NCBI GenBank assembly: GCA_003170315.1
Contig: PNAH01000010.1
Location: 163,543 to 227,542, forward strand
Direction of reading: 5' to 3'
Length of the DNA: 64,000 nucleotides
Source of the DNA: Acidimicrobiaceae bacterium
GTDB lineage: Bacteria; Actinomycetota; Acidimicrobiia; Acidimicrobiales; RAAP-2
Below, piece after piece: positions 1-9,689 of this stretch. Each line of letters begins with the position of its first letter. Position 1 is the stretch's first letter. The notes below the pieces were generated by a model. The model was not told where the DNA came from. It made no database searches and was given only the letters and a program-made list of their open reading frames with translations. The translations under genes and the position numbers were made by a program.

Positions 1-762
1 CGTGCCTAAGTACGCGACGCGCCAAAGTCAATCCAGTGTCCGCCACATAGAGCGTAACTGGGGCAAGCATCGCCTCCGCGGGGATGGACGCTTGCAGCCC
101 AATAACTACCATCACAGCAATCCATGAACCTATAAAATAACTACCAACGTCCCCAAGAAATAAACGAGCTTTTGGAAAGTTGAATGGGACGAAGCCGATT
201 GCGCCCGCGGCTAGAGCGAACCCAGCTGCCTGCAGTGCATATTGGTGCTCGTTTCGAGCCATGAAACCGAAGGCGACACCGGCAACGATCCCTTCGGCAC
301 ACGAGATTCCATTGATGCCATCCATGAAGTTGGAAGCATTCACGAAGGAGATAATCCAGACCAACGCAAGGAAACACGCCAACGCCAACGGCACAACTCC
401 GAAGGAATGGTGATTCCAGATCAAAGTCGTAACTATAAGAGCAGCGACTAACTGCAGGACCATCCGAGTCCTAATTGAAATACCGTTCGTCAGGTCGTCA
501 GCGAAACCAATCGCGCCGAAAGAGATGCCCGCGACGCACAGCGCGATATCTGCTGACCTGAAAATCCAACTAGCGGCCACTGCCAATGCGACAAGTGTTC
601 CAAAGGCCAAACCGATGCCCCCTCCTCGAACCGTCGGTGTTTGGTGCGAGGATCGGTGATTAGGAACGTCAAAGACTCCCCTTCGACCAAGCAGTCGGAG
701 GGTCAGGGCGGTGACGAGGGCGCTCGCGATGATCCCGTCCAAGACGGCAATTAGTAGAACCA
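1..762 (-). CDS. WecA/MraY-like undecaprenyl-phosphate sugar-1-phosphate transferase, C-terminus cut by window edge
   Basis: This reading frame has no stop inside the window, so the gene runs off the left edge; 254 codons are visible from the ATG at 760-762. The protein is hydrophobic and has the marks of the polyprenyl-phosphate GlcNAc-1-phosphate transferase family: an N-terminal DVPNHRSSHQTPTVRGGG segment (about residues 31-48), an aspartate pair in GFADDL, NASNFMDGINGI, and FPKARLFLGDVGSYFIG. Members of this family move a sugar-1-phosphate from a UDP-sugar to undecaprenyl phosphate at the inner face of the membrane, the first step of surface glycan assembly. Here it is the only visible candidate for the initiating enzyme of the polysaccharide island. 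The exact sugar cannot be told. An AAGG sits about 12 bases before the chosen ATG. Confidence 0.82.
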
Positions 763-799
763 TTCCACTGAGGCCTTCCCCGCAAATTCCGGACACATT

Positions 800-1260
800 C
801 CGATGCCGTCTGAACTTGACTCCGAGCGAATTGTAACTGCCACTCGATCAGCGTCATGACGTTGCCGAGTGAATACTGACGAAATCCATTGCAACGATCA
901 ATCCATCCGGTGATTGTTCGTCGAACGTCAGCTCTCGAAGCGAAGCGGTATCAATGAATAAACTTTAGCTTCATTGTCGCCCAGAGAACTTCGGTGACGG
1001 CGCTATCGTCGCACGATCCAGTGCGTCCGACCGACTGGGCAATGCGGCTACGTTCGCACTGCGTTCACAAGTCACCCGACATGTATTGTCTGTCGCGATC
1101 GTGAAGAGCGTCGCCGCCTCGAATGTCGTCCGTCATGGGGAGAGCCCGCCTCACGAGTTCGGTGCGCGTGTTGTCGTCCAAGGCGCAATCGACGATTCGC
1201 CGTAAACCAAGTTCGAGCACATCGACTTAAATGATGCCTTGGTGTCCAAGTTGGTCGGCA
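800..1260 (-). pseudogene. Decayed IS3-family transposase (orfB) C-terminal region
   Basis: One minus-strand frame reads as the C-terminal part of an IS3-type DDE transposase but is broken by in-frame stops. Recognisable pieces in order are RRIVDCALDDNTRTELVRRA (about 1215-1155), a degraded equivalent of the HSDRGSQY block reading DRDRQYMSGDL followed by a TGA, SVGRTGSCDDSAVTEVLWATMK, another TGA, and a tail equivalent to the usual YN-RRHSALG block (FRQYSLGNVM near 875-845). The stops and the absence of the N-terminal half show it is inactive. It lies immediately upstream of the WecA-like gene, so it may mark an old insertion at the island edge. Confidence 0.75.
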
Positions 1261-1349
1261 ATTAATACTGGAAGCATCCAACTATCCGAATCTGAACGGC
1301 GTTGATACCAGCACCTCAGGGATCCGCGGTTTTTTAGACCAACCACCAC

Positions 1350-3158
1350 TTAAACCTGCACAGGTGGGCTCGATTCGGTCAGACTCAAAGTCTTCATCGC
1401 CTCCTTCACCCGCTCGGGCGAAGCATTAGCCTCGATCAACCAACAGGCTGCTGCGGGAATTGGGGGAACCGAACAACTTGTGATCGAAGAGTGAATCTTA
1501 CGGGGGTCAGCATCCCCGACACCAAAAAGACTTTCATGCAACTTCTCCCCTGGACGAAGCCCAGTAAAGACAATTTCGACGGGTGTTTCCAACTCTTCGA
1601 CGATTTGCTTGGCTACATCAATGATTCGAACCGGTTGGCCCATCTCGAGTACGAGAACCTCGCCGCTTTTGCCTCGTGCAGCAGCCTGCAGCGTTAGCTG
1701 AACTGCTTCAGAAATCGTCATTACGTAGCGTGTCACGTCGGGGTCGGTTATGGTGATCGGACCCCCAAAAGCCGCCTGCTTTCTGAACGCCGGGAGAAAT
1801 GAGCCGCGACTGTTCAGAACATTCCCAAATCGGACACTAATGAATTCACCATCATGGTACGAGGCGGTCAACCTCTCGGCGAGGCGCTTCGAGTATCCGA
1901 GCACGCTGATTGGATCCGCGGCCTTATCGGTGGAGATGTTTACAAAAATTTCAACACCATGGTCATGGCACGCCTCGAGTACGTTGATCGATCCCCAAAC
2001 GTTCGTCTTCAAAGCCTCAGCTGGCCACATCTCCAAAAGTGACAAATGTTTTAGTGCCGCAGCGTGGAAAACAACATCCGGATGATGTTCATCGAATACT
2101 CGATTGAGGGCTTCTGCGTCACGGATATCACAGACGACGAGGTTTCTCGTATCGAGTAATGCGCGACCCTCGATAGCCAGTTGCACCTCGTGTAGCGCTG
2201 ACTCGTCTCGTTCCAGCATAATGAGTGACGACGGGGCAAATCTGGTGATCTGACGACATAACTCAGATCCGATAGATCCTCCGGCTCCGGTGACAAGAAC
2301 ACGCCTGTCTTTCAAATAGCCGCCGATCTCCTCGACATTCGTATCAATTTCGCGTCGTCCCATAAGGTCCTCCACCGTCAAAGACCGAATGTCGCCAACT
2401 CGAACTTTCCCCGCAAACATCTCCGACAGAGGAGGAAGAATCCGAACTTCTAAACCCGCAACCTTGGCACGCTGCGCTACTTCAAGGATGTCGACGGCAC
2501 CAACGTTGGCAATTGCAATCACCAGCATCGTCGCCTTGAAACGCTCGGCAACCTTACCAATGTCGTCACGGTTTCCCACGACACTCAGGCTTCGAATCCG
2601 AAGGTGGTGCTTGGATGGGTTGTCATCAAGCAGTGCGACCGGAAGGAACGGCGGCGTCTTACTGGCGAGGAGCGCTTCGATTACCTTGATTCCGGCGTCG
2701 CCCGCACCAAAGACGATTGCTCGATTGCTCGAGACATCGGACGGTCTCATTCCCGTGGCGACCGAAATGAGGCGATACATTGCTCGACCACCGAGGGCCA
2801 GAACCAGTGCGCACAGCGTGGCAACCATGACAGCACCGTATGAGACTCCTGATCGAATAAATAGCGCTGATGCAATTCCCAGTATCGCGCCGACGGAAAT
2901 GACGACGGCTGCAACGGTCACCACTTCCTCAAACGAACCAATTCGCCATCTGTGCCGATAAATGAAGATTGCTCCGACTAGAAGTTGGGAGATTACACAG
3001 ACGCCTATACCAATCAATACGTACCGCCAGTGAACCGTCATATTCGAGGCAACTCTGTAGCGCAGAAATGATGCGAAGAGAATGGCGATGACCCAAGAGA
3101 CAACATCGTAAATGGGAGTCACCCATACCTGACGAGGGATACTGATTATGCCTCGCAT
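1350..3158 (-). CDS. FlaA1/WbpM/CapD-type membrane nucleotide-sugar 4,6-dehydratase
   Basis: The 602-residue product has about four N-terminal membrane helices (roughly residues 15-125), a CoA-binding-like Rossmann domain with FGAGDAGIKV (about 150), and a second SDR domain beginning GAGGSIGSEL (about 292). This is the layout of the large PglF/WbpM/FlaA1 family, which converts UDP-GlcNAc (or a relative) into a 4-keto-6-deoxy sugar, often the precursor of bacillosamine, QuiNAc or FucNAc. The TDKA motif is present. In the YxxxK position the sequence reads VLGYSKRLAE where many relatives have VMGATKRLAE. A GAGGAG ribosome site stands 7 bases before the ATG. It is the first of the leftward genes at the island edge. 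Function within the family is inferred. Confidence 0.88.
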   Translation of the reverse strand: MRGIISIPRQVWVTPIYDVVSWVIAILFASFLRYRVASNMTVHWRYVLIGIGVCVISQLLVGAIFIYRHRWRIGSFEEVVTVAAVVISVGAILGIASALFIRSGVSYGAVMVATLCALVLALGGRAMYRLISVATGMRPSDVSSNRAIVFGAGDAGIKVIEALLASKTPPFLPVALLDDNPSKHHLRIRSLSVVGNRDDIGKVAERFKATMLVIAIANVGAVDILEVAQRAKVAGLEVRILPPLSEMFAGKVRVGDIRSLTVEDLMGRREIDTNVEEIGGYLKDRRVLVTGAGGSIGSELCRQITRFAPSSLIMLERDESALHEVQLAIEGRALLDTRNLVVCDIRDAEALNRVFDEHHPDVVFHAAALKHLSLLEMWPAEALKTNVWGSINVLEACHDHGVEIFVNISTDKAADPISVLGYSKRLAERLTASYHDGEFISVRFGNVLNSRGSFLPAFRKQAAFGGPITITDPDVTRYVMTISEAVQLTLQAAARGKSGEVLVLEMGQPVRIIDVAKQIVEELETPVEIVFTGLRPGEKLHESLFGVGDADPRKIHSSITSCSVPPIPAAACWLIEANASPERVKEAMKTLSLTESSPPVQV

Positions 3159-3595
3159 CTACATTCTCCTCAGTGAGCGCTGGCTCATAGAGTAACGCTC
3201 GTTGGTCTGACCTTCCTCCCACTCGCCGGACACCGAAGGCGGAGATGGTAGTGATGACAAAAGAACCAAGGACCCCGACCGAGCGTCGTGGCCGTTTCCC
3301 CAAGGAGTTCCGTCGAGACTCGGGCATCGACTTGTCGCCTTTGAACGATTCGAGGGAGACCTTGGCCCTGAAATCGGCCTTGAATCTGGTTCCTTTTCCT
3401 TGCGCTTCGATCTCCATGAGGTTCTGTGTCTTAAAAAGGTGTCCGAGATCCTGGGTCCAGTTCGGTATGAGTCGAACGAGGCAGTTGTGGTTGGACGGAC
3501 GACCAGCATGCCGTCTTCGAATTTGACCGGCGATGCTAGTTGTGAAGAGTTGTAGCGACGCCCGAATTGATCCACACAATTTGATTCATGTGGAA
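3159..3595. other. Gene-poor stretch upstream of the dehydratase
   Basis: No convincing gene. A 138-codon minus-strand frame (3159-3575) abuts the dehydratase, but its Ser/Arg/Pro-rich composition and lack of recognisable motifs make it doubtful. The dehydratase ribosome site is at the left end of this stretch. Confidence 0.5.
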
Positions 3596-4678
3596 CTAAT
3601 CCGCCGCTTTAGTGGCCAAGACGGCCACGCTTCCGCCCAACCGAGAGGGGATTGGCAGGCGGTCATCGACTCGCGTCAGGCGAATCCCGAGTTTTACGGA
3701 CATTTCTCGTCTACTGATCTTGCAGACACCCAAAGCCAAGTACCTCAGCAACGGACCGTGATGACGGACCTCAACGGAGTCAAAATTATTTCGAATGGGT
3801 CGAATTCGCGATGAGGTCAGGGGTTGGCAAAAGGCACCTTCTTCGCGTTTGCCAAGGAGGCGTGTTCCAATCGTGTGCAGAGGCGTCTTCCACGGCTCCA
3901 CCGCAACGAATCTGCCGCCTGCAATCAGTGCCTCTCGAATTTGCTCACTCGCCAATGCAGTATTCATATGATGAAGGCAGCCCCCCATGTAGACCGAGTC
4001 CAGATAGCCCGGCAGTATTGGCAACTCTTCGCCGATTGCGATAACACAGTGGAATCTGCTCGAAACACCAAATCGCATCGCAAGGTTTCTCGCGAAAATT
4101 GCTTCACCCGACATAGGCGTAAAGAGCCAAGCTTCGGCAGCACCCGCCAACAAGAATTTGAGCGCTTGTTGACCTGATCCACCAATCTGCGCAATTCGCT
4201 TACCTTTGATCTCACCCAAGTAATCGAAAGCCTCGAGTTGTGAGATTGCATCATATGGAGAGTCGACCCAATCGCCTCGATTCTGCTGCTTAATCGTCTC
4301 CGACTCAGCCAGAACTGTGAGCATTCGAACTAGCGGTGCCATTCGCTCCGAATCCACCGATGAAAGGGCTTGCGTGTTGTAGTGTTCCATCTCCGCGTAT
4401 GCCTCTGCCCAACGTAGGTCCTCCATATCATGTGTCGGGGCATGGGATTCAAGACTCTCAGGCGACATTAGGACGGGAACATCATCGAGGATTGGATATG
4501 CAATTTTCGCATCCTCGCGCAGGAGAACTGACGGAGTCTGACCGATTGCAATCGGCTTGGATTCGCGCGGGAGCAGCCGACTTCCAACTCTCGCCTCAGC
4601 CTCAGCAAGAGACACCTTGGTGAGAGCTAAGTGAGTCGAGGGACACCTTAACTTGGTAATCCAGTTATCGATTGACAC
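3596..4678 (-). CDS. SAM-dependent methyltransferase-like protein of the glycan island
   Basis: The chosen GTG start (4676-4678) has an AAGGAG seven bases upstream and gives 360 residues; the frame is open further upstream but without a ribosome site. The N-terminus contains LRCPSTHLALTKV and YPILDDVPVL, resembling the Trm112-like segment found ahead of many methyltransferases. The middle has GKRIAQIGGSGQQALKFLL, a plausible class I SAM-binding glycine loop, followed by a hydrophobic strand and SVYMGGCLHHMNTA, a typical post-motif-I region. Many surface-glycan loci encode such enzymes for O- or N-methylation of sugars. The substrate is unknown. It is followed on the same strand by the dehydratase gene after a gap of about 440 bases. 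Confidence 0.7.
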   Translation of the reverse strand: MSIDNWITKLRCPSTHLALTKVSLAEAEARVGSRLLPRESKPIAIGQTPSVLLREDAKIAYPILDDVPVLMSPESLESHAPTHDMEDLRWAEAYAEMEHYNTQALSSVDSERMAPLVRMLTVLAESETIKQQNRGDWVDSPYDAISQLEAFDYLGEIKGKRIAQIGGSGQQALKFLLAGAAEAWLFTPMSGEAIFARNLAMRFGVSSRFHCVIAIGEELPILPGYLDSVYMGGCLHHMNTALASEQIREALIAGGRFVAVEPWKTPLHTIGTRLLGKREEGAFCQPLTSSRIRPIRNNFDSVEVRHHGPLLRYLALGVCKISRREMSVKLGIRLTRVDDRLPIPSRLGGSVAVLATKAAD

Positions 4679-4981
4679 GCTCGTACTCCTTAGGCAAGTT
4701 GACCAATCAGATTGCAGTGCTTTTAGATTCATCTGCGTTCGGAACTATTCCGACCAATCAAACCACTTGGTAAGGGAGCCGAATACACCATAACTCGAGA
4801 ACTGGGTTCGACGTAGCGTCCTTCGCCAATCAGTTTCTCGATACCAAATAGCTCGACGAGCGCTTCTGTCGCACCCTAACTCCTTCCTTTGTAGTGGGTT
4901 CGCTACCGCTCATAATGCGCCAATGGGTTCGGCACAACTGCATCAATGTCGAGTAGCAGTGCACATTTGTGGTGGCCACGG

Positions 4982-6214
4982 CTATGCGATACCTTTCAAC
5001 ATCGCTTCAACAGAATCGACGCCCTTGTCTAGTGAAAGATTCTGCTCGTAGTAACGACGACCCCTCTGGCCGAGATCCCTTACCGCAGTTTTACCGACGG
5101 AATGCAGTCTTCTAATTGCGTCTTCGAGTTCATCGATGTCACCTGGCTTTGCTATTAAGCCAGCGCCTGACTTTTCCACAATTTGTGCAAGTTCTCCATC
5201 GGCCCATGCGACCAGTGCTCGGCCAGAGGCCAGGATTCCGTAAAGTTTGCTTGGAATGGTGATTCTCGACAAAAGATCTGCCTTCAGACTGACCAAATTT
5301 ACGTCACTAAGTGCAATAAGTCTTCCCATATCTTTGGAGGGCCATAAGCCTAAAAACTTAGTATTCGAGATCTTCATCGACGTTGCAAGATCTCGAAGTT
5401 CGTATTCGCCTGTCCCGGAACCCGCAATTAATATCTCGATATCCACCAAATCTTGTAACCTTTGACAAACTTCAAGAAAACCCCGGAGCCCCTGAGCGCC
5501 GCCGAGCGTACCAGCGTAGAGGACAACGAACTTATCCCTTACACCCAACTCATCGGCCAATTCGATATCGTAGGGCCTTTCAAAAAAGACGTTTTCATCG
5601 GTCCAAATAGGAATGTGACGGAGTTTTGCTCTTGGAACACCTCTTTCGGCCAGAACATCAGCAATGCCATAAGACGTGCAAGCGATTGCCGAAGCGTGCT
5701 TGTAAGTTAGGTCGCACCAGGAAGCAAGCATTTGAGCAAGTAAATGGCGTCCTTTTCCTTCACCGAAACCGCCAAGAAATATGCTGTCTGGCCAAAGATC
5801 CATCACATGCATTGCGTGTGGAGGGCCACCAGCAACACTAGCCAACATGCTCGGCATACCCACTGTCGCTGGAGAGTTATAGACCCAAATAGCATCTGAA
5901 CTACGAAGAAGCTTCAATCCGCTCACTGACGCGCTGACTGCAAACGAAATGTAATTGGTTCCCCGTTTGATTGCGGACCTACCGTGGTTGGGGTAGAGGG
6001 CAACCCGCCGAACGCTCAAGCCCGAACTTTCGTTCTCGTCCAATCGCCTTCGCATTCGATAGCCGGCAGCCAAACGTCCAGAAGGATAGTTTGGAAAACC
6101 AGTAACCACCTGAACTTCGTGCCCTCTCTCCGCCAGCGAGCGAGCGAGCACGCTCGGTACCACAGCAGCTCCAGGTTCCGGTTGGTACCACTGACTAAGA
6201 ATTGCAATTCTCAT
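4982..6214 (-). CDS. GT4-family glycosyltransferase (WbuB-like)
   Basis: The protein starts MRIAILSQWYQPEPGAA, followed by LARSLAERGHEVQVVTGFPN, which is the beginning typical of WbuB/colanic-acid-type GT-B glycosyltransferases. The C-terminal Rossmann half contains FVVLYAGTLGGAQGL (donor-domain start) and EKSGAGLIAKPGDIDELEDAI near the nucleotide-sugar site. It should transfer a sugar from a nucleotide donor to a lipid-linked intermediate at the cytoplasmic membrane. The ATG at 6212-6214 is preferred to an in-frame GTG nine bases earlier because GAAGG lies eight bases before it. In many FucNAc/QuiNAc loci a WbuB-like enzyme adds the L-sugar made by the three-gene pathway found here at 9.7-13.2 kb, so it is a candidate for that step. 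Confidence 0.85.
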   Translation of the reverse strand: MRIAILSQWYQPEPGAAVVPSVLARSLAERGHEVQVVTGFPNYPSGRLAAGYRMRRRLDENESSGLSVRRVALYPNHGRSAIKRGTNYISFAVSASVSGLKLLRSSDAIWVYNSPATVGMPSMLASVAGGPPHAMHVMDLWPDSIFLGGFGEGKGRHLLAQMLASWCDLTYKHASAIACTSYGIADVLAERGVPRAKLRHIPIWTDENVFFERPYDIELADELGVRDKFVVLYAGTLGGAQGLRGFLEVCQRLQDLVDIEILIAGSGTGEYELRDLATSMKISNTKFLGLWPSKDMGRLIALSDVNLVSLKADLLSRITIPSKLYGILASGRALVAWADGELAQIVEKSGAGLIAKPGDIDELEDAIRRLHSVGKTAVRDLGQRGRRYYEQNLSLDKGVDSVEAMLKGIA

Positions 6215-6389
6215 TAACCGCACCTTCCATCTAACTTAAAGATATCTGTAGGGGTACGCTTCAATCGGGGGAGTTACCCCGTGCAGTTAAACATTCTTCG
6301 CCGTATGAGTTCAACTCTCGTCAAGGAACTAAGCGGGCGGGGCGGTTCATTACTGTATTACTTGTTGCTTTACGCTGGGAGGTGTTGAG

Positions 6390-7319
6390 ATGGCTGGTGC
6401 GACTGTCGCTATCTTGGGTTCTTCAGGATTTGTTGGCAGCGCAATTCGTAGCCAGATGATGAGAGATGGCTGGGAGGTACGACCTATTGAGTCACCCAGG
6501 CTCTTTACCGCGGGAACGTCTGCGGTGGGCATAGTTGAAAGTTTGAAGAAACTTGATCACGTCGTACGCAAGATGCAGGAACAACTGAATGGCGTAGAGG
6601 TCATCATCAACGCGGCGGGGCTCGCCAAACCTAGCGGTCAAAACATTGAGGCCCTCTTCGGGGCCAACGCACTCCTACCGCTCGTAGTTGCCGAAGCAAG
6701 TCGCCGAGTTGATCTTCGCAGATTCATTCATATCAGTTCAGCTTCAGTTCAGGGCAACGTTGCAGTACTTGATGAGTCAGATCACTACGGCGCGTTGTCG
6801 CCTTATGCCTTATCAAAGGCGGTGGGAGAACAAAGCCTCCTCCTTTCACTGGATCCCCGAGTGATAATTCTGCGACCTACTTCAGTGCATGGAAAGGGCC
6901 GAAGCCTCACTCGACGATTGGCAAAGTTCGCCCGAAGCCCTCTTTCCAGCGTTCTAGACCCCGGAGACGATCCAACTCCTCAGGTTCTAGTGACAAATGT
7001 TGCGTCTCTCGCATCGCTATTGTGCCAAAACGACGTCATTCCTCCTCCCATCGTCCTTCAGCCATGGGAAGGAATGACAACTTCCACTTTTCTTGAAGTT
7101 ATTTCTGGAAGACGGCCCCGACGTATTCCCCGAGGAGTCGGTAATTCAACGCTCGCTGCTACTCGACTGCTTTCAAAGGCTCTCCCAATCACGGCATTTC
7201 AGCGCCGTTTGGAGTTACTCTGGCTCGGTCAGATGCAAGTGAGGGGTTGGGTCGATTCAATTGGCTTTCGAGCGCCTGATGGCCCAGAAGCTTGGGAGGC
7301 TTTGGCACGGTCAATATGA
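6390..7319 (+). CDS. NAD-dependent epimerase/dehydratase (extended SDR)
   Basis: The 309-residue protein has an N-terminal nucleotide-binding loop GSSGFVGSAIRS, a conserved HISSASVQG strand with the catalytic serine region, and the YxxxK motif as PYALSKAVGEQ. These are the features of extended SDR enzymes acting on nucleotide sugars. A GGGAGG ribosome site precedes the ATG by about eight bases. It is transcribed rightward and followed after 116 bases by the asparagine-synthase-like gene, so the two may form a small unit inside the island. Whether it epimerises, reduces or dehydrates cannot be decided from sequence alone. Confidence 0.8.
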   Translation: MAGATVAILGSSGFVGSAIRSQMMRDGWEVRPIESPRLFTAGTSAVGIVESLKKLDHVVRKMQEQLNGVEVIINAAGLAKPSGQNIEALFGANALLPLVVAEASRRVDLRRFIHISSASVQGNVAVLDESDHYGALSPYALSKAVGEQSLLLSLDPRVIILRPTSVHGKGRSLTRRLAKFARSPLSSVLDPGDDPTPQVLVTNVASLASLLCQNDVIPPPIVLQPWEGMTTSTFLEVISGRRPRRIPRGVGNSTLAATRLLSKALPITAFQRRLELLWLGQMQVRGWVDSIGFRAPDGPEAWEALARSI

Positions 7320-7435
7320 ATGGTGCTGAGAGCAACGCCCAGTCTGCACGCAGTCGGCTGGCCGACGCCATTATCAGTTGGCAACTCCGAAGGCAATAAT
7401 TCGGTGAGTCTGAAAACCTAAAGTAGGTTAACCCA

Positions 7436-9283
7436 ATGTGCGGGATTGTGGGATTCTTTAGTTACGGAAGTGAAGCACAACGCGTCGATCCTGCCGAGTT
7501 GATTGCCGTACGGGATCACATGATGAAACGCGGACCGGACGGATCTGGGGTTTGGTTCTCTTCCGACGAACATGTTGCTCTCGCTCATCGGCGACTTGAG
7601 ATCATCGGCCTCGGAGAACAAGGCGCACAGCCGATGGCGTTAGTAGACGGGTGCGCCGGACGAAATGGCTCAATCGTGGTGACGTTTAATGGTGAAATCT
7701 ACAACTATGAATCAATCCGATCCAGTCTGAAGGCTCGCGGACACAAATTTCGGAGTACGTCCGATACCGAAGTTCTACTTCATCTTTATGAGGATTACGG
7801 TCCGAGCATGGTGGACCACCTTCGTGGTATGTACGCGTTCATTATCTGGGACGAAACGAAACAAGAACTCTTTCTCGTACGAGATCCTTATGGCATCAAA
7901 CCTCTGTATTTCGCTGACAATGGCCAGACCCTCCGAGTCGCTTCTCAGGCCAGGGCCCTTTTGGCCAGTATGGCGATCTCGACAACAACCAACGATGCGG
8001 CCCTCGCAGGACTATTGGTGCTTGGCAACATTCCCGAACCGTTCACCGCGTGGAGCGAAATCAGGTCAGTACCTGCGGGATCCACAATGACAATTGATTC
8101 GAGTGGTAGTCGCCGAGTCAAAAAGTTCTTTTCACTTGCCGCTTCATTTAGAGATGCGGCCTCCAGCCCAGTGCCGTCGTCCGTAGGCGCGACGGTCCGG
8201 GAATCGATGCTCGACACCGTACGCAATCATCTCATCGCCGACGTAGAAGTCGGGCTATTTCTCTCAGCAGGTATCGACTCTTGTTCACTTCTGGGCCTCG
8301 CATCAGAGGATCATGGGTCGATGCACGCCATCACGATCGGATTTGATGAATTCGTAGGTCGATCCAACGATGAGGTCCCTCTCGCAAAGCTTGTAGCCGA
8401 TAACTACAGTGCTAGACACTCGGTCGACGTCGTGACACGAGCCGAATTCGAATCATGGCTACCGCTCATGTTCGGTGACATGGATCAACCTTCGATTGAT
8501 GGCATGAACACGTGGATGGCTAGTAGGAGTGCGGCCGACGCTGGTCTTAAGGTGGTGCTGTCCGGACTTGGCGGCGATGAAATCCTTGGCGGCTACAACT
8601 CGTTTACCTCTGTACCAACGTGGAGCCATCGCCTTCGTATCCCCGCGTCGATCCCGGGATTAGGGCTAACGACGAGAATCTTGATTCACCACTTGTTTCG
8701 CCAGAAATCACGACCAAAGATAACGAGTCTCGTTGAGTATGGAGATTCGCTAGCTCACGTGTGGCTGCTTCACCGAGGAGTCACGATGCCTTGGGAGATT
8801 GCCACCATAATCGGTAAAGACCGTGCAATCGCGGCTCTCGACGACCTCGGGCTCGAATCGATACTTGCAAACGCCCTCGACGTCGATCCCGGAACGGATC
8901 TTGGCAGAGTTGCCACACTTGAAGGCACGCTGTATATGCGAAATCAACTATTGCGGGACGCTGATTGGGCAGGAATGGCGCATTCGGTTGAAATCCGTGT
9001 GCCGCTCGTTGATCCTATGCTGCTCCGCGCCATTGGTCCATTTCTGCTCCGGTCTTGGGGTCCCGGCGACGGCAAGCGAGCAATCAGTCGCTGTCCCGTC
9101 CCTCCTCTTCCACTTGCCGTATCCGAGCGGAACAAGACCGGTTTTACGATACCCATGTCGGAATGGTCCACAAATCTGCCCGCCTACGAAAGTTGGCGGA
9201 GCGTAAAGAGTCTGACGCATGATCAATGCCCATGGGCCCGCCGTTGGGCCTACGCCGTCGCTGAGCAATTCGGAATGATCTAA
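7436..9283 (+). CDS. asnB: Glutamine-hydrolysing asparagine synthase-like amidotransferase
   Basis: The product starts MCGIVGFF, giving the N-terminal nucleophile cysteine after methionine removal, and has the class II glutaminase features RGPDGSG, FNGEIYNY and SDTEVLLHLY. The second half is the ATP-pyrophosphatase-like synthetase domain, with LFLSAGIDSCSLLGL (PP-loop, about residue 280) and LSGLGGDEILGGYNSF. The 615-residue length is normal for AsnB. In polysaccharide loci such enzymes often amidate a uronic acid or another carboxylated sugar rather than aspartate; the UDP-sugar dehydrogenase at 23.1 kb could supply a uronic acid. That role is inferred. The tail near 9220 ends without the usual long C-terminal extension. 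Confidence 0.85.
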   Translation: MCGIVGFFSYGSEAQRVDPAELIAVRDHMMKRGPDGSGVWFSSDEHVALAHRRLEIIGLGEQGAQPMALVDGCAGRNGSIVVTFNGEIYNYESIRSSLKARGHKFRSTSDTEVLLHLYEDYGPSMVDHLRGMYAFIIWDETKQELFLVRDPYGIKPLYFADNGQTLRVASQARALLASMAISTTTNDAALAGLLVLGNIPEPFTAWSEIRSVPAGSTMTIDSSGSRRVKKFFSLAASFRDAASSPVPSSVGATVRESMLDTVRNHLIADVEVGLFLSAGIDSCSLLGLASEDHGSMHAITIGFDEFVGRSNDEVPLAKLVADNYSARHSVDVVTRAEFESWLPLMFGDMDQPSIDGMNTWMASRSAADAGLKVVLSGLGGDEILGGYNSFTSVPTWSHRLRIPASIPGLGLTTRILIHHLFRQKSRPKITSLVEYGDSLAHVWLLHRGVTMPWEIATIIGKDRAIAALDDLGLESILANALDVDPGTDLGRVATLEGTLYMRNQLLRDADWAGMAHSVEIRVPLVDPMLLRAIGPFLLRSWGPGDGKRAISRCPVPPLPLAVSERNKTGFTIPMSEWSTNLPAYESWRSVKSLTHDQCPWARRWAYAVAEQFGMI

Positions 9284-9689
9284 CTGGTTGTGAAAAATAG
9301 AACTACGGCATCGAGAACCAGTCCGAAATATACCGTGCGGCCCGTTCGCTGATTCAATAAAACGGCAAATAGGATGGAACCCGAGACTGCCTCTCAACAA
9401 CTGGTCCACTGGAACGTGTCCCCAAAGGGCCTTCTTTCGGGAGCTTCAACGAAGTCTCACTAATCGAGATGGCGCCTGAAGATGAAGTCGATAGTCATTC
9501 CACCGTGACACGTCGGAGCTCTAGGTGGATAAGTGGCCGACGGGCAGCATTGGCTTTTCACCGCTTGACTCTGAAGTTCTAGAACTGTTAAGGAGACCTC
9601 GTCACTTGGTCAATGTGACCAATTTTCGCGGTTCACTTCAAGTTGACGAATCGGCCGAGTTGTTACCGTTGATATAACTAGTTTCGAAA
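9284..9689. other. Convergent intergenic stretch
   Basis: About 400 bases between the ends of two convergent genes. Short open frames on the minus strand here are overlaps of the asnB reverse strand. I see no gene, clear terminator or repeat. Confidence 0.5.

Noticed and set aside
3159-3575. 138-codon minus-strand frame abutting the FlaA1-like gene.
   Set aside because: No motifs and low-complexity Ser/Arg/Pro composition; kept only as a note on the gap.
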